Positions 7,738-16,214 of a stretch of DNA of 64,000 nucleotides are shown here, in pieces. The notes beneath the pieces were generated by a model. That model searched no databases, had not been told where the DNA came from, and saw only the letters and a program-made list of their open reading frames with translations. Position numbers and translations under genes: made by a program. Numbering within the stretch: the first letter of the stretch is position 1; each line of letters opens with the position of its first letter. Source of the stretch: Leeuwenhoekiella palythoae (GTDB taxonomy: Bacteria > Bacteroidota > Bacteroidia > Flavobacteriales > Flavobacteriaceae); the NCBI RefSeq assembly GCF_900130045.1, contig NZ_FQXT01000004.1:124001-188000 (forward strand), in the 5' to 3' direction.

Positions 7738-8763
7738 TTAACTCATTTCTCCTCTTAGAGATGTTTCAAATATAGTCTTAAAGACCTTTGGAGACAAATT
7801 TTGACTATTGAGATACATCATTTTTGTAATGGCAGCTTCTATTGTTAGATCTTTGCCAGAAATAACGCCTATGTTTTTAAGGCCTGTACTGGTCTCATAA
7901 CTACCCATTTGAACACTACCCCAAGTGCACTGGGTTATATTCACAATAGGAATGTTTTTGTGAATAATTTTTTTAAGCAATTGGGTAAACCAAAGGGATG
8001 TTGTGCTATTTCCTGAGCCAAATGTTAACAGAATAACCCCGCTAAACGTTGCATTTTCAAAAATTGAAGTCAGCAATTTTTGGTCAATTCCGGGGTAGAG
8101 GTGTACTACTAAAATGTCTCGCGCTAGACTGCGATGTACTAAAAGCTTCTTTCTGGAATAAGGTAAAAGCTTCTCATCTTCTATATTTAAATGAACTCCT
8201 GAGGTCGCCAAAGGTGGATAATTAGGCGATTTGAAGGCTTCAAAATGCTCAGCACTGATCTTTGAACTCCGGTTTCCGCGGTATAATTTATACTCAAAAT
8301 ACAGTCCGACTTCTGTAATATAAGGCCGATTTCTCTTGCGTAAAGCTGCAATTTGAATCGCGGTTATCAAATTTTCTTTAGCATCGGTGCGTAAATCACC
8401 AATGGGTAATTGTGATCCTGTAAAAATGACCGGCTTCGCCAGATTTTCAAGCATAAAACTCAACGCCGAAGCAGTATAGCTCATCGTGTCGCTTCCGTGG
8501 AGAATCACAAAGCCATCACAAGTGTCGTAATGCGTTTCAATAATGTCACACAGCTCAATCCATAAATCAGGATTCATATTAGAACTGTCAATAGGTGTGG
8601 CGAACCCCGTGGTTTCTATCTCACAATCTAATAAGCGTAATTCTGGGATTTTTTCTAAAAGGTCTTTAAAGTCAAAAGCTTTAAGTGCTCCTGTTTCAAA
8701 ATCCTTGATCATACCTATAGTACCACCGGTGTAGATGAGTAGTATTTTAGGTTGTTTGCTCAA
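7738..8763 (-). CDS. ansA: Type I (cytoplasmic) L-asparaginase
   Basis: A 341-residue asparaginase that hydrolyses L-asparagine to aspartate and ammonia. It has no signal peptide, consistent with the cytoplasmic type I enzyme. The N-terminal active-site motif YTGGTIGM includes the nucleophile Thr15, and the second motif LHGSDTM (Ser91-Asp92-Thr93) supplies the other catalytic Thr and Asp. Its start overlaps the acyltransferase gene upstream by 17 bases, implying coupled translation in a tatD-acyltransferase-asparaginase unit. A different, exported asparaginase-type enzyme is encoded at 11.9-12.9 kb. Confidence 0.95.
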   Translation of the reverse strand: MSKQPKILLIYTGGTIGMIKDFETGALKAFDFKDLLEKIPELRLLDCEIETTGFATPIDSSNMNPDLWIELCDIIETHYDTCDGFVILHGSDTMSYTASALSFMLENLAKPVIFTGSQLPIGDLRTDAKENLITAIQIAALRKRNRPYITEVGLYFEYKLYRGNRSSKISAEHFEAFKSPNYPPLATSGVHLNIEDEKLLPYSRKKLLVHRSLARDILVVHLYPGIDQKLLTSIFENATFSGVILLTFGSGNSTTSLWFTQLLKKIIHKNIPIVNITQCTWGSVQMGSYETSTGLKNIGVISGKDLTIEAAITKMMYLNSQNLSPKVFKTIFETSLRGEMS

Positions 8764-9883
8764 TGCTTTTAAGTTTATTAATTACAGGATTTGCATACAT
8801 AAGTAAGAAACTCTCGCGCGCAATTTCGCTTGAAGGATCAACGCGGCGTTCAAAACGGCGTTCAAAACTGCGCTTATCACGCTCAGTGTAAGTATGCGCA
8901 AAACGATCTGTTTGATAGTATAAATCATAAGCCACATAATTAGAAGGCCATAATTTATAGATGCGATAGATCTCTCTGTCTATGCGTTTAGCAAGTTCCT
9001 GTAATTTATCGTTTTCAGATAAATCTAGCGCTTCGATCTCATCAAAGGTGGTTGCCGAAAGTTTTCCTGCGGCAATATGAATGCGCTTTTTTGAACCTAA
9101 AGCTCCTCTGAGAATACTATTAAAATCCTCATTATTGCTTTTTACATAAGTCGTGTCTTCACTTTTAGCAATCAGCTCAGGGACCTTTAGAATATCTGTT
9201 GGATCAAATTCATACGAAATAGCCACCGGGCGAATATTCAGACTCTTTAAATAGTTGAGTGCGGTTTGCTCACCGCGAGCCATCGCTGCCATCTTGAGCA
9301 CGCCTTGTTGAGTTTTGTCGCTTCCGTCTTTAGTGCGTCCTTCTCGTTGTGCCATCCAGATCGATTGATTCTCACTAAGTAAAAACTGAAGGTATTCTGA
9401 AAGTTTTTTTGAACTTAACAGCATTTCACGCGGAGTCAAGCTACGTTCTACCAGAAAACTTCGGTTGAGTTTGGCCAATGCCATTAAAAAAGATTTCTTA
9501 ACAAGATTATCACCAATAGCCGAAGCGGTCATGATCAACTCATGATCGTAAAGCGCGACATTAATAAACGAGGTGTCTAATATAATGTCACGGTGGTTAG
9601 AAAGGTAGAAGTAGGGTTGATTGCGCTCCAGATCATCAAAACCAGAAGTCGAAAAGCCGTCTGTGCTTTTCTCCATGATTTTGTGAACCGATTTATAAAT
9701 TACTTTGCTTTGGAAATCAAAGATAGAATGACACTCGTCTATTGTTGCTTTAATTTCCTCTGATGATTTTTCAGGAAAAGTAAACTGCAATAACGCTTGA
9801 ATCATGGGGTGCCGGTGAAACGATTGCAATACCTCGTGTACTTCAGAATCGTGATACGGTCTTATAGAGTCAAATTTTGACAC
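8747..9883 (-). CDS. 1-acyl-glycerol-3-phosphate acyltransferase (PlsC/PlsB-like)
   Basis: A 378-residue acyltransferase-domain protein. The catalytic block is SNHRDIILD (His97, Asp103), close to the H-x4-D motif of glycerolipid acyltransferases, and the substrate-binding block is QREGRTKDGSD (Glu181-Gly182-Arg183). It probably transfers a fatty acyl chain to a lysophospholipid or glycerol-3-phosphate during membrane-lipid synthesis. It is longer than typical PlsC (about 240 residues), with extra N- and C-terminal segments, so the exact acceptor is uncertain. It lies 45 bases after tatD and overlaps the asparaginase gene. Confidence 0.88.
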   Translation of the reverse strand: MSKFDSIRPYHDSEVHEVLQSFHRHPMIQALLQFTFPEKSSEEIKATIDECHSIFDFQSKVIYKSVHKIMEKSTDGFSTSGFDDLERNQPYFYLSNHRDIILDTSFINVALYDHELIMTASAIGDNLVKKSFLMALAKLNRSFLVERSLTPREMLLSSKKLSEYLQFLLSENQSIWMAQREGRTKDGSDKTQQGVLKMAAMARGEQTALNYLKSLNIRPVAISYEFDPTDILKVPELIAKSEDTTYVKSNNEDFNSILRGALGSKKRIHIAAGKLSATTFDEIEALDLSENDKLQELAKRIDREIYRIYKLWPSNYVAYDLYYQTDRFAHTYTERDKRSFERRFERRVDPSSEIARESFLLMYANPVINKLKSIEQTT

Positions 9884-9928
9884 ACTTTCAAATTTTGTTG
9901 AAGCGTAAAGAACGAAATATTTTAAAGA

Positions 9929-10699
9929 TCAATCAAGTTTAAATAGCTTTTTAGCATTTTCTGTAGTGATTTCTTCAATTTTTGATAACGGCACTTGATA
10001 GATATCTGCTAGTTTTTCGGCGATATGAATCAAGTAACTGCTTTCGTTGCGTTTTCCTCTAAAAGGTTTCGGTGCCAAGTAAGGTGCGTCGGTTTCTAAA
10101 ACGATATGCTCCAGATCAATTTCCTTTAAAAACTGATCGATTTTTCCATTTTTAAATGTTGCAACCCCGCCAATACCTAATTTTAAATTGAAAGCAATCG
10201 CCTGCTTGGCGTGGTCAAGGTTTCCTGTAAAACAATGAAAAACGCCTCTTAATTTGTCATTGTTCTCTTGCTCTAGAACTTCAAAAACTTCATCAAAGGC
10301 ATCGCGGCAATGTATCGCGATAGGTAAATCGTATTCTTTTGCCCAGCGAATTTGTTGAGCAAAAGCTTTTTGTTGCAAATCTTTTGTTGAAGAATCCCAG
10401 TACAAGTCTACCCCGATCTCACCAATGGCGCATACATTTTCTTGCTCTAGCTGCTGCTTTACGTGATCAAGCTCTTCAGAAACACTCAGCGGGTCTACGT
10501 GAGTAGGGTGCAACCCGGCCATAATATGCATTAGATTTGGGTGCTGCTCTTTTAAATCCCACATAGCTTTAGTGTATGTAGAATCTATGGCTGGTAATAC
10601 AAATTGATTAATTGACTGGTCGAGAGCGCGTTTGATAACTTCGTCACGATCTTCTTTAAAAGACTCACTATATAAGTGGGTGTGTGTATCTATAAACAT
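9929..10699 (-). CDS. tatD: TatD-family metal-dependent hydrolase
   Basis: A 256-residue TatD-like hydrolase of the amidohydrolase (TIM-barrel) superfamily. The metal ligands are at the N-terminal DTHTHL (His6, His8), the Glu in IGEIGVD, the His residues in IAIHCRDA and FHCFTGN, and the Asp in ETDAPYL. Family members act as Mg-dependent 3'-5' nucleases in DNA repair or RNA turnover. No signal peptide is seen, so it is cytoplasmic. It is first in the minus-strand run leading to the acyltransferase and asparaginase, and is divergent from the retropepsin-like gene. Confidence 0.95.
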   Translation of the reverse strand: MFIDTHTHLYSESFKEDRDEVIKRALDQSINQFVLPAIDSTYTKAMWDLKEQHPNLMHIMAGLHPTHVDPLSVSEELDHVKQQLEQENVCAIGEIGVDLYWDSSTKDLQQKAFAQQIRWAKEYDLPIAIHCRDAFDEVFEVLEQENNDKLRGVFHCFTGNLDHAKQAIAFNLKLGIGGVATFKNGKIDQFLKEIDLEHIVLETDAPYLAPKPFRGKRNESSYLIHIAEKLADIYQVPLSKIEEITTENAKKLFKLD

Positions 10700-10801
10700 G
10701 GCTCACAAAGTTAAAATAGGCGTTTGGCTATGCCAAACTTTAGAGAATATTTAAAGTCCTCCAATTTTAATTACAGTAAGTTTGAACACATAAAATGGAC
10801 T

Positions 10802-11239
10802 ATGGCTTCACTACGGCAACATCTCACAAGAAAAGGCTACAAACGCATCAAACTAACACCGGTGGGTACCGGGCATTTAAAGTTTGCGGCTACCATCAAC
10901 GGGGTTCTAGGTGAATTCATTTTAGATACCGGAGCTTCCAATACGTGTATTGGTTTTGAAGATCTGGAGCGTTTTAAGCTGTTTGCTGAAGATAGTGAGG
11001 TTAAAGCAGCCGGCGCAGGAGCGATAGATATGCTTACCCAAATATCTCAGGATAATTTGATCGAAATCGAAACGTGGTCTACTAGAAGTGTTTCAATCGT
11101 GCTTTTTGATCTTTCTCATGTTAACCAAGCTTTGATTAATCACGAAGCTAGTCCCGTAAGCGGAATCATAGGTGCCGATATTTTAAAGAAAGGAAAGGCC
11201 GTTATAGATTATCAGTACGACTGTCTTTATCTTAAGTAA
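10802..11239 (+). CDS. Retropepsin-like aspartic protease-fold protein
   Basis: A 145-residue protein with one aspartic-protease half: the active-site motif FILDTGASNTC (Asp42) and the downstream hydrophobic GIIGADIL typical of retropepsins. Such proteins work as homodimers, each chain giving one Asp. An upstream in-frame TTG at 10724 and ATG at 10730 would add up to 26 residues. I prefer ATG at 10802 because the following MASLRQHL...KGYKRIKL resembles the N-terminus usual for this flavobacterial family. There is no signal peptide, so it is presumably cytoplasmic. Substrate unknown. The repeat array begins 25 bases after the stop. Confidence 0.8.
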   Translation: MASLRQHLTRKGYKRIKLTPVGTGHLKFAATINGVLGEFILDTGASNTCIGFEDLERFKLFAEDSEVKAAGAGAIDMLTQISQDNLIEIETWSTRSVSIVLFDLSHVNQALINHEASPVSGIIGADILKKGKAVIDYQYDCLYLK

Positions 11240-11263
11240 GTAATAGGATAGTTATTAAAGCTA

Positions 11264-11773
11264 AAACGCTTTACTTCGGGTTTGTTTGTGAATAGTAAAG
11301 AATGAATATACGTTAACCCTTGTTCATTACCCCTTAGCTTTTGGAAGCAGTTGGAAATAAAAAAGAAAGCCAATAAAGTTGATTTATTGAAACGCTTCAC
11401 TTCGGGTTTGTAAGTGATTGGTGAAGAACGAATACACGTTTACCCTCGTTCACCACCCCTTAGCTTTTGGTAGTAGTTAGGAGCAAAAAAAGAAAGCTAA
11501 TAAAGTTGATAAATTGAAACGCTTCACTTCGGGTTTGTATGTGATTGGTAAAGAATGAATATACGTCGACCCTTGTTCAGCACCCCTTAGCTTTTAGAAG
11601 CATTTTATTAAATAAAGAAAGGCAGTACAGTTATAAAAATTAAAACGCTTCACTTCGGGTTTGTATGTGATTGGTAAAGAATAAATACACGTTTACCCTC
11701 GTTCACCACCCCCTTAAGTTTTTGGAAGCAGTTAGGGGCAAAAAAAGAAAGCCAGCTACAAGAGCTGGCTTTC
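11264..11773. repeat. Four tandem ~126-bp intergenic repeat units with covarying inverted segments
   Basis: Four units begin at 11264, 11390, 11517 and 11643, spaced 126-127 bases apart. Each starts AAACGCTTCACTTCGGG (first unit CTTTAC in place of CTTCAC), continues through a central inverted segment and the block CCCCTTAGCTTTTGG (variant in unit 4), and ends in an A-run and GAAAGC or similar. Within each unit a middle segment (GTAAAG or GTGAAG) can pair with the upstream CTTTAC/CTTCAC, or with a downstream segment (TTCATTAC or TCGTTCACC). The partners change together between units 1 and 2. No unit is open as a reading frame. The array fills the 680-base gap between the retropepsin-like gene and glycosylasparaginase. 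I do not recognise a named repeat family. Confidence 0.9.
11737..11773 (-). terminator. Intrinsic terminator downstream of glycosylasparaginase
   Basis: A perfect 11-bp stem (11747-11757 with 11763-11773) with a five-base loop, followed on the minus strand by a T-rich tract. It lies about 150 bases beyond the stop of the minus-strand gene. Its left arm is the GAAAGCC end of the fourth repeat unit, so the repeat and terminator are merged. Confidence 0.8.
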
Positions 11774-11920
11774 ACCCCAAATCATAATTGATTATTACAA
11801 GTCAATTACAACAGTCTTCAATATTTTTCGCTTTTCAGCACAAAACAAAGCTAAAGCATTTTTTCGGTTTAGAAAACCTGAGAAGTTAAAATACTTCTAA
11901 AAACTTTAAGCGTATTTAAC

Positions 11921-12919
11921 TTATTTTAAGTGACTTCCGGATACTACAGGCATATTTTTTCCGTTGGCGTACTTCATCATTTTAAAACCGGGATGAATAC
12001 AATAACATCCTGTTTCTCCTTGTTTATTGATGGCGATATAAGCAACCTGAAAATTGGTGTGGTTGGGATTAGTAGTAACAATTCGTCTAACGGCTTCTTC
12101 GCAAGCTTCTTGCGGCGACATACCATTTCTCATAAGTTCAACAATGAGAAAACTTCCTACGGTTTTGATCACTTCTTCTCCCATGCCGGTGGCTGCTGCA
12201 CCGCCAATAGCATTGTCTATAAATAAACCACTACCTATCACAGGACTGTCGCCCACGCGACCTTTCATCTTATAGGCCAAGCCAGATGTTGTGCACGCTC
12301 CAGATATGTTACCGTTTTTATCTAAACCGAGCATCCCAATAGTATCGTGATTTTCGATGTTGATGATGGGTTTATATTTTGAGGTTTTTAACCATTCTTT
12401 ATAGGCTTTTTCACTTTCCTCGGTAAGTAAATTTTCTGCAGTAAATCCATTTTTAACAGCAAATTCTTCGGCGCCTTTTCCGGCGAGGATAACGTGAGGC
12501 GTGTCCTCCATTACTTTCTTTGCAAGGGCTGCAACATTGGTGATATTCTCAACACACATAACAGAACCACAGTTACCTGTGTGATCCATAACACAAGCGT
12601 CAAGTGTTACGTTACCTTCGCGGTCGGGTGAGCCGCCTTTACCAACAGTGGTATTTTTAATATTTTCTTCTTCAACTGCTACGCCCTTAATTACTGCGTC
12701 AAGTGCAGGAATTCCTTGGTCAAGAAGCGCGCCAGCAGTGGCATTGGCTTCGGTAAATTGCCAAGTACAGATGGCAACAGGAGTAGTTGCGGTTGTATTC
12801 TTTTTTTTCAACTTTTCAGCAGAATTCTTAGCCGTGCCGGCTTGGGCAAGACTGTGAATTCCTAAACCAAAAGCAAGCGTATTGATGCTCGTTTTGGTGA
12901 TAAAATTTCGACGTTTCAT
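11921..12919 (-). CDS. Glycosylasparaginase, N4-(beta-N-acetylglucosaminyl)-L-asparaginase
   Basis: A 332-residue Ntn-hydrolase that cleaves the GlcNAc-Asn bond of N-linked glycoprotein remnants. The N-terminus MKRRNFITKTSINTLAFGLG carries a twin-arginine pattern (RRNFI), so export in folded form via Tat is likely. Autoproteolysis should occur before Thr193 in NHDTIGM, freeing the nucleophilic Thr as in the well-studied Elizabethkingia enzyme. The conserved GRVGDSPVIGSGLF and GAAATGMGEE segments line the active site. It suggests use of host or detrital glycoproteins. It is transcribed alone, towards the repeat array. Confidence 0.94.
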   Translation of the reverse strand: MKRRNFITKTSINTLAFGLGIHSLAQAGTAKNSAEKLKKKNTTATTPVAICTWQFTEANATAGALLDQGIPALDAVIKGVAVEEENIKNTTVGKGGSPDREGNVTLDACVMDHTGNCGSVMCVENITNVAALAKKVMEDTPHVILAGKGAEEFAVKNGFTAENLLTEESEKAYKEWLKTSKYKPIINIENHDTIGMLGLDKNGNISGACTTSGLAYKMKGRVGDSPVIGSGLFIDNAIGGAAATGMGEEVIKTVGSFLIVELMRNGMSPQEACEEAVRRIVTTNPNHTNFQVAYIAINKQGETGCYCIHPGFKMMKYANGKNMPVVSGSHLK

Positions 12920-13051
12920 TTGTGTTTGTGTTAAGATGGAAAGTTACTAAAGCCCCTATGATTATTGAGACGATATTATTCAAAAAAATAGGAATATATT
13001 AAAGAAATCCGCAAGGAGCTTTAGTAATATTGCTTTTCTTAAAATTTAGCG

Positions 13052-14269
13052 ATGCGTTGGTTTCTTTTTATCCTGTTCTATATTCTTATTGATATTTACG
13101 CTTTTCAAGCGTTCAGAACCTTTTCAAAATCTGTTTGGTTAAATAGCAGTTACATTCTTGTATCTCTTGGGGTCCTTGCTTTTTTAGTTTATACGCTGAG
13201 TACACTTGATCGCTCAAAAGGAATTACCACTGATGAAATGTATGTTTTTGGTTGGTTCTTGGTCTTTTTTGTGCCGAAACTTCTACTTGTGCTTTTTATG
13301 TTTGGAGAAGATCTAATTCGCTTGATTGTCGGGGCGTTTACAGCTTTATCCGGTAAAGAATCTTTTCATATGCCTTCCAGAAGAAAATTTGTAAGTGCAA
13401 TTGCTCTAGGGGTAGCGGCGATTCCGTTTGCATCTTTGATCTACGGAATGTATAAGGGTAAATACAGGTACAGAGTGTTGTCGTACCAACTCGAATTTGA
13501 TGATCTTCCTGAGGCATTTGATGGGTATACGATTACTCAAATCAGCGATGTGCACAGCGGTAGTTTTGATAATGCTGACAAGATCGCATACGGCATTGAC
13601 CTGATCAATAAGCAAGAAAGTGATGTGATCTTATTCACGGGAGATCTGGTCAATAATTTTGCCAGCGAGATGAAAAACTGGACCCAACATTTCTCTAAGC
13701 TCAAGGCTAAAGACGGGGTGTATTCCGTGCTTGGAAATCATGATTATGGAGATTACGCTGATTGGGAAACACAGCAGGCAAAAGCTCAAAATCTTGAAGA
13801 TTTAAAAACTTTACAAGCACAAATGGGCTGGAAGTTGTTGCTTAACGAACACCGCTGGTTAGAAAAAGATGGTGAACGTATTGCGCTTGTAGGTGTTGAG
13901 AACTGGGGCGCCGGATTTAAACAAGCGGGTGATATTGATAAAGCTGCAGCCGGGTTGAGCGCCAATGATTTTAAAGTGCTTATGAGTCACGACCCTTCTT
14001 ATTGGTCAGAGCGTTTAAAAACTGATCCTAAGCATTTTCAGTTAACCTTAAGCGGGCATACGCACGGAATGCAGTTTGGAATCGAAATTCCCGGTTTTAT
14101 ACGCTGGAGTCCGGTGCAGTATCGATATGAGAATTGGGCAGGAATTTACAAGGAAGGAAACCGTGTGCTAAACGTGAATAGAGGTTTTGGGTATTTAGGT
14201 TACCCGGGGCGCGTAGGTATCTGGCCTGAAGTCACTGTTATTGAGTTGAAACGGAAGAAGTTAGGCTAA
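13052..14269 (+). CDS. Membrane-anchored metallophosphoesterase (YkuE/YaeI-like)
   Basis: A 405-residue calcineurin-like phosphoesterase. Three membrane helices (about 2-20, 33-52, 66-88) are followed by SRRKFVSAIALGVAAIPF, a Tat-like twin-Arg plus hydrophobic segment. The catalytic domain then has all four metal blocks: QISDVHSG (Asp166, His168), LFTGDLVN, LGNHDYGD and LSGHTHGMQ. These bind two metal ions and cleave phosphoesters; relatives include UDP-diacylglucosamine hydrolase-like and YkuE enzymes, and the substrate here is unknown. The domain is predicted to face the periplasm. It is a single gene divergent from glycosylasparaginase. Confidence 0.92.
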   Translation: MRWFLFILFYILIDIYAFQAFRTFSKSVWLNSSYILVSLGVLAFLVYTLSTLDRSKGITTDEMYVFGWFLVFFVPKLLLVLFMFGEDLIRLIVGAFTALSGKESFHMPSRRKFVSAIALGVAAIPFASLIYGMYKGKYRYRVLSYQLEFDDLPEAFDGYTITQISDVHSGSFDNADKIAYGIDLINKQESDVILFTGDLVNNFASEMKNWTQHFSKLKAKDGVYSVLGNHDYGDYADWETQQAKAQNLEDLKTLQAQMGWKLLLNEHRWLEKDGERIALVGVENWGAGFKQAGDIDKAAAGLSANDFKVLMSHDPSYWSERLKTDPKHFQLTLSGHTHGMQFGIEIPGFIRWSPVQYRYENWAGIYKEGNRVLNVNRGFGYLGYPGRVGIWPEVTVIELKRKKLG

Positions 14270-14392
14270 ATCGATTAACGTAAGTTATTACTTACTTGTT
14301 AAAAATATTCAATACGTTAAACATCGTTTAAAAGTATATTTTCATAGATTAAATAGTTTAAATTCAGAATTCGGTTAAATAATTCTGTCTTT

Positions 14393-15844
14393 ATGCTCGT
14401 TAAAAAATTACTTTACTTTGTGGTACTTTTTGCAAGCTTGACATTAAGTGCTCAGGTTGGGATTGGTACCACAAATCCAGACACTTCCTCTCTTTTTGAA
14501 GTACAATCTACCACAAAAGGATTGCTTACTCCTAGAATGACTACTGCACAACGCACAGCGATAAGTAGTCCTGCTAATGGTTTACTGGTTTACGATACAG
14601 ATGAATCTGCTTTTTATTATTATGAGTCGGCTGCTTGGTCCAGACTTAAAGGTGCGGAAAAACGAGATAATTATGTTTTGGTTAAAAGTCAGGCTGACTT
14701 ACCTGCACCTTCAGGAAGTGTGATTACTTTGGATGAAAACACTTTTTATGAGATTAATGGGACTATTGCACTTACAGCTTCGATAAATCTGAATGGGGCA
14801 TATGTTTCAGGATTAGATGCTACTGAAGATGTTTTGAGTTATACAGGAGGAACAGTATTTAGTGGTTCTACAGGTGGTAGTATTCGTAATATTACTATTA
14901 CAGGGGCTCGGGCATTTAACATTAGCGCAAGCGTTTCAGAATCATTGCTGGTGCAGAATACAATAGTTGCTAACACTACTACAAGCGTAGGTACTATCGC
15001 TAATTTAGGACTGTTCTTTGGAAATATTGTTCAGTTTTTAAATAATGCTGATGGAGTCACATACACTAATATTGGTAATCTTTTATTGAATAATCAAGCT
15101 TGGCTGAGCTCAAATAGTGGTACCTATGAGAGGCTTTCCGGGACTTTTGGCCTAGTCCAAAAAGTAAGTGGCTTTAGTACAGTTAGTGGTTCTGCTAGAG
15201 CCTTTGATGTTAGTTCAAATCCAACCGTTGGTAATGGAGTGCTTTTAAGTACCGTTTTTTCGGGTACTTCTTCTAATCCTTATATTAATAGATATACTGC
15301 TGGATCGTACACCGGTTATAATTTCACAAATAATTGGACTGTAAACTGCCCTGGAATTCCTGTAGAGTCTGATAATGTTGCAACCGGAAATATTTATTTC
15401 AATGGTACCATAACAACAGGATTTCTACAAACGGTACCAAATCAAAATGCTCTAAACCTGCAAGGAAATTCAAATTCAAATAATACATCTGCGGTTAATC
15501 TTTTTAGGATGTCCTCTCCTCAGAACAATAGGCTAACTTATTTAGGAAATAAAACGCGGACATTTCAAGTAAACGCGGCTTTATCAGTTCGAGGTAATGA
15601 TAATACAGGAAGCTTTTATGCATTCTTCATAAGGAAAAATGGAACTATTACTTTAACCGAAACAAACACTATTATGCGCGTGAATAATACTTCTGATGTG
15701 GTGAGTAATTCTATAATGGGGACTGTTGAATTAGCGCCAAACGATTATATTGAAATATGGGTTCAACGGTTAGTCACAGGAACTGGAAATGCATCTACAA
15801 ACACTAACATTGTAGTTTTTTCATTAAATGTAAATATCAAATAG
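14393..15844 (+). CDS. Secreted surface protein with VGIGTTNP-type N-terminus
   Basis: A 483-residue exported protein with a signal peptide (MLVKKLLYFVVLFASLTLSA). It is followed by QVGIGTTNPDTSSLFEVQST and the stretch KGLLTPRMTTAQRTAI, a pattern common at the N-terminus of Bacteroidota surface proteins with fibre-like or tail-collar-like folds. The rest is rich in Ser, Thr, Asn and Gly with regularly spaced hydrophobic residues, suggesting parallel beta structure. No type IX C-terminal sorting domain and no catalytic motif is visible. It stands alone between a phosphoesterase and a thioredoxin-fold gene. Function unknown; adhesion or surface coating is only a guess. Confidence 0.8.
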   Translation: MLVKKLLYFVVLFASLTLSAQVGIGTTNPDTSSLFEVQSTTKGLLTPRMTTAQRTAISSPANGLLVYDTDESAFYYYESAAWSRLKGAEKRDNYVLVKSQADLPAPSGSVITLDENTFYEINGTIALTASINLNGAYVSGLDATEDVLSYTGGTVFSGSTGGSIRNITITGARAFNISASVSESLLVQNTIVANTTTSVGTIANLGLFFGNIVQFLNNADGVTYTNIGNLLLNNQAWLSSNSGTYERLSGTFGLVQKVSGFSTVSGSARAFDVSSNPTVGNGVLLSTVFSGTSSNPYINRYTAGSYTGYNFTNNWTVNCPGIPVESDNVATGNIYFNGTITTGFLQTVPNQNALNLQGNSNSNNTSAVNLFRMSSPQNNRLTYLGNKTRTFQVNAALSVRGNDNTGSFYAFFIRKNGTITLTETNTIMRVNNTSDVVSNSIMGTVELAPNDYIEIWVQRLVTGTGNASTNTNIVVFSLNVNIK

Positions 15845-15917
15845 ACTCAAAATTCTCATCGCTTTTCACATTATATGCTTTTAAACCTTATATTTAGAGA
15901 TGTAAAGTGCATTTCTT

Positions 15918-16214
15918 ATGTCAAAATTTGGAGCTCTTATCGATTTAGAAATCCCGGTGTTGATCGATTTTTTTTCTGAAAAAGATCAAGCCTCTGTAGC
16001 GATGAATCCTGTGTTGCGTGAAGTGGCGGCTGCCCTTGGCGACCAAATTAAAGTCATTAAAATAGACATAGAGAAAAATCAAGATCTCGCCGAAGCGCTA
16101 CGCATAAAAGGTTTACCTACCTTAGTGATCTACAAATCAGGCGAGATGAAATGGCGCCAAAGTGGTGCGCAAACTACAAACGCACTTACGTCTGTACTTC
16201 AAAAATTCATTTAA
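15918..16214 (+). CDS. Thioredoxin-fold protein lacking the CxxC active site
   Basis: A 98-residue protein covering a whole thioredoxin domain. The strand VLIDFF aligns with the thioredoxin strand before the active site, but the position of CGPC reads DQAS (residues 23-26), and there is no Cys anywhere in the protein. The cis-proline loop GLPTLVIYKSG (Pro67) and the strand IKVIKIDIEKN are retained. It cannot do thiol-disulfide exchange, so a binding or chaperone role is more likely. Its stop overlaps the convergent deacetylase gene by four bases. Confidence 0.88.
   Translation: MSKFGALIDLEIPVLIDFFSEKDQASVAMNPVLREVAAALGDQIKVIKIDIEKNQDLAEALRIKGLPTLVIYKSGEMKWRQSGAQTTNALTSVLQKFI

Noticed and set aside
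7547-7738. 63-residue minus-strand protein
   Set aside because: It runs through the tRNA-Ser(GGA) gene, which has a perfect acceptor stem and intact arms.
11264-11773. CRISPR array
   Set aside because: Units are about 126 bases and similar along nearly their whole length, with no alternating short repeats and unique spacers, and no cas genes nearby.
14393-15844. Prophage tail gene
   Set aside because: There is a signal peptide and no other phage gene nearby; this N-terminus is common in ordinary Bacteroidota surface proteins.
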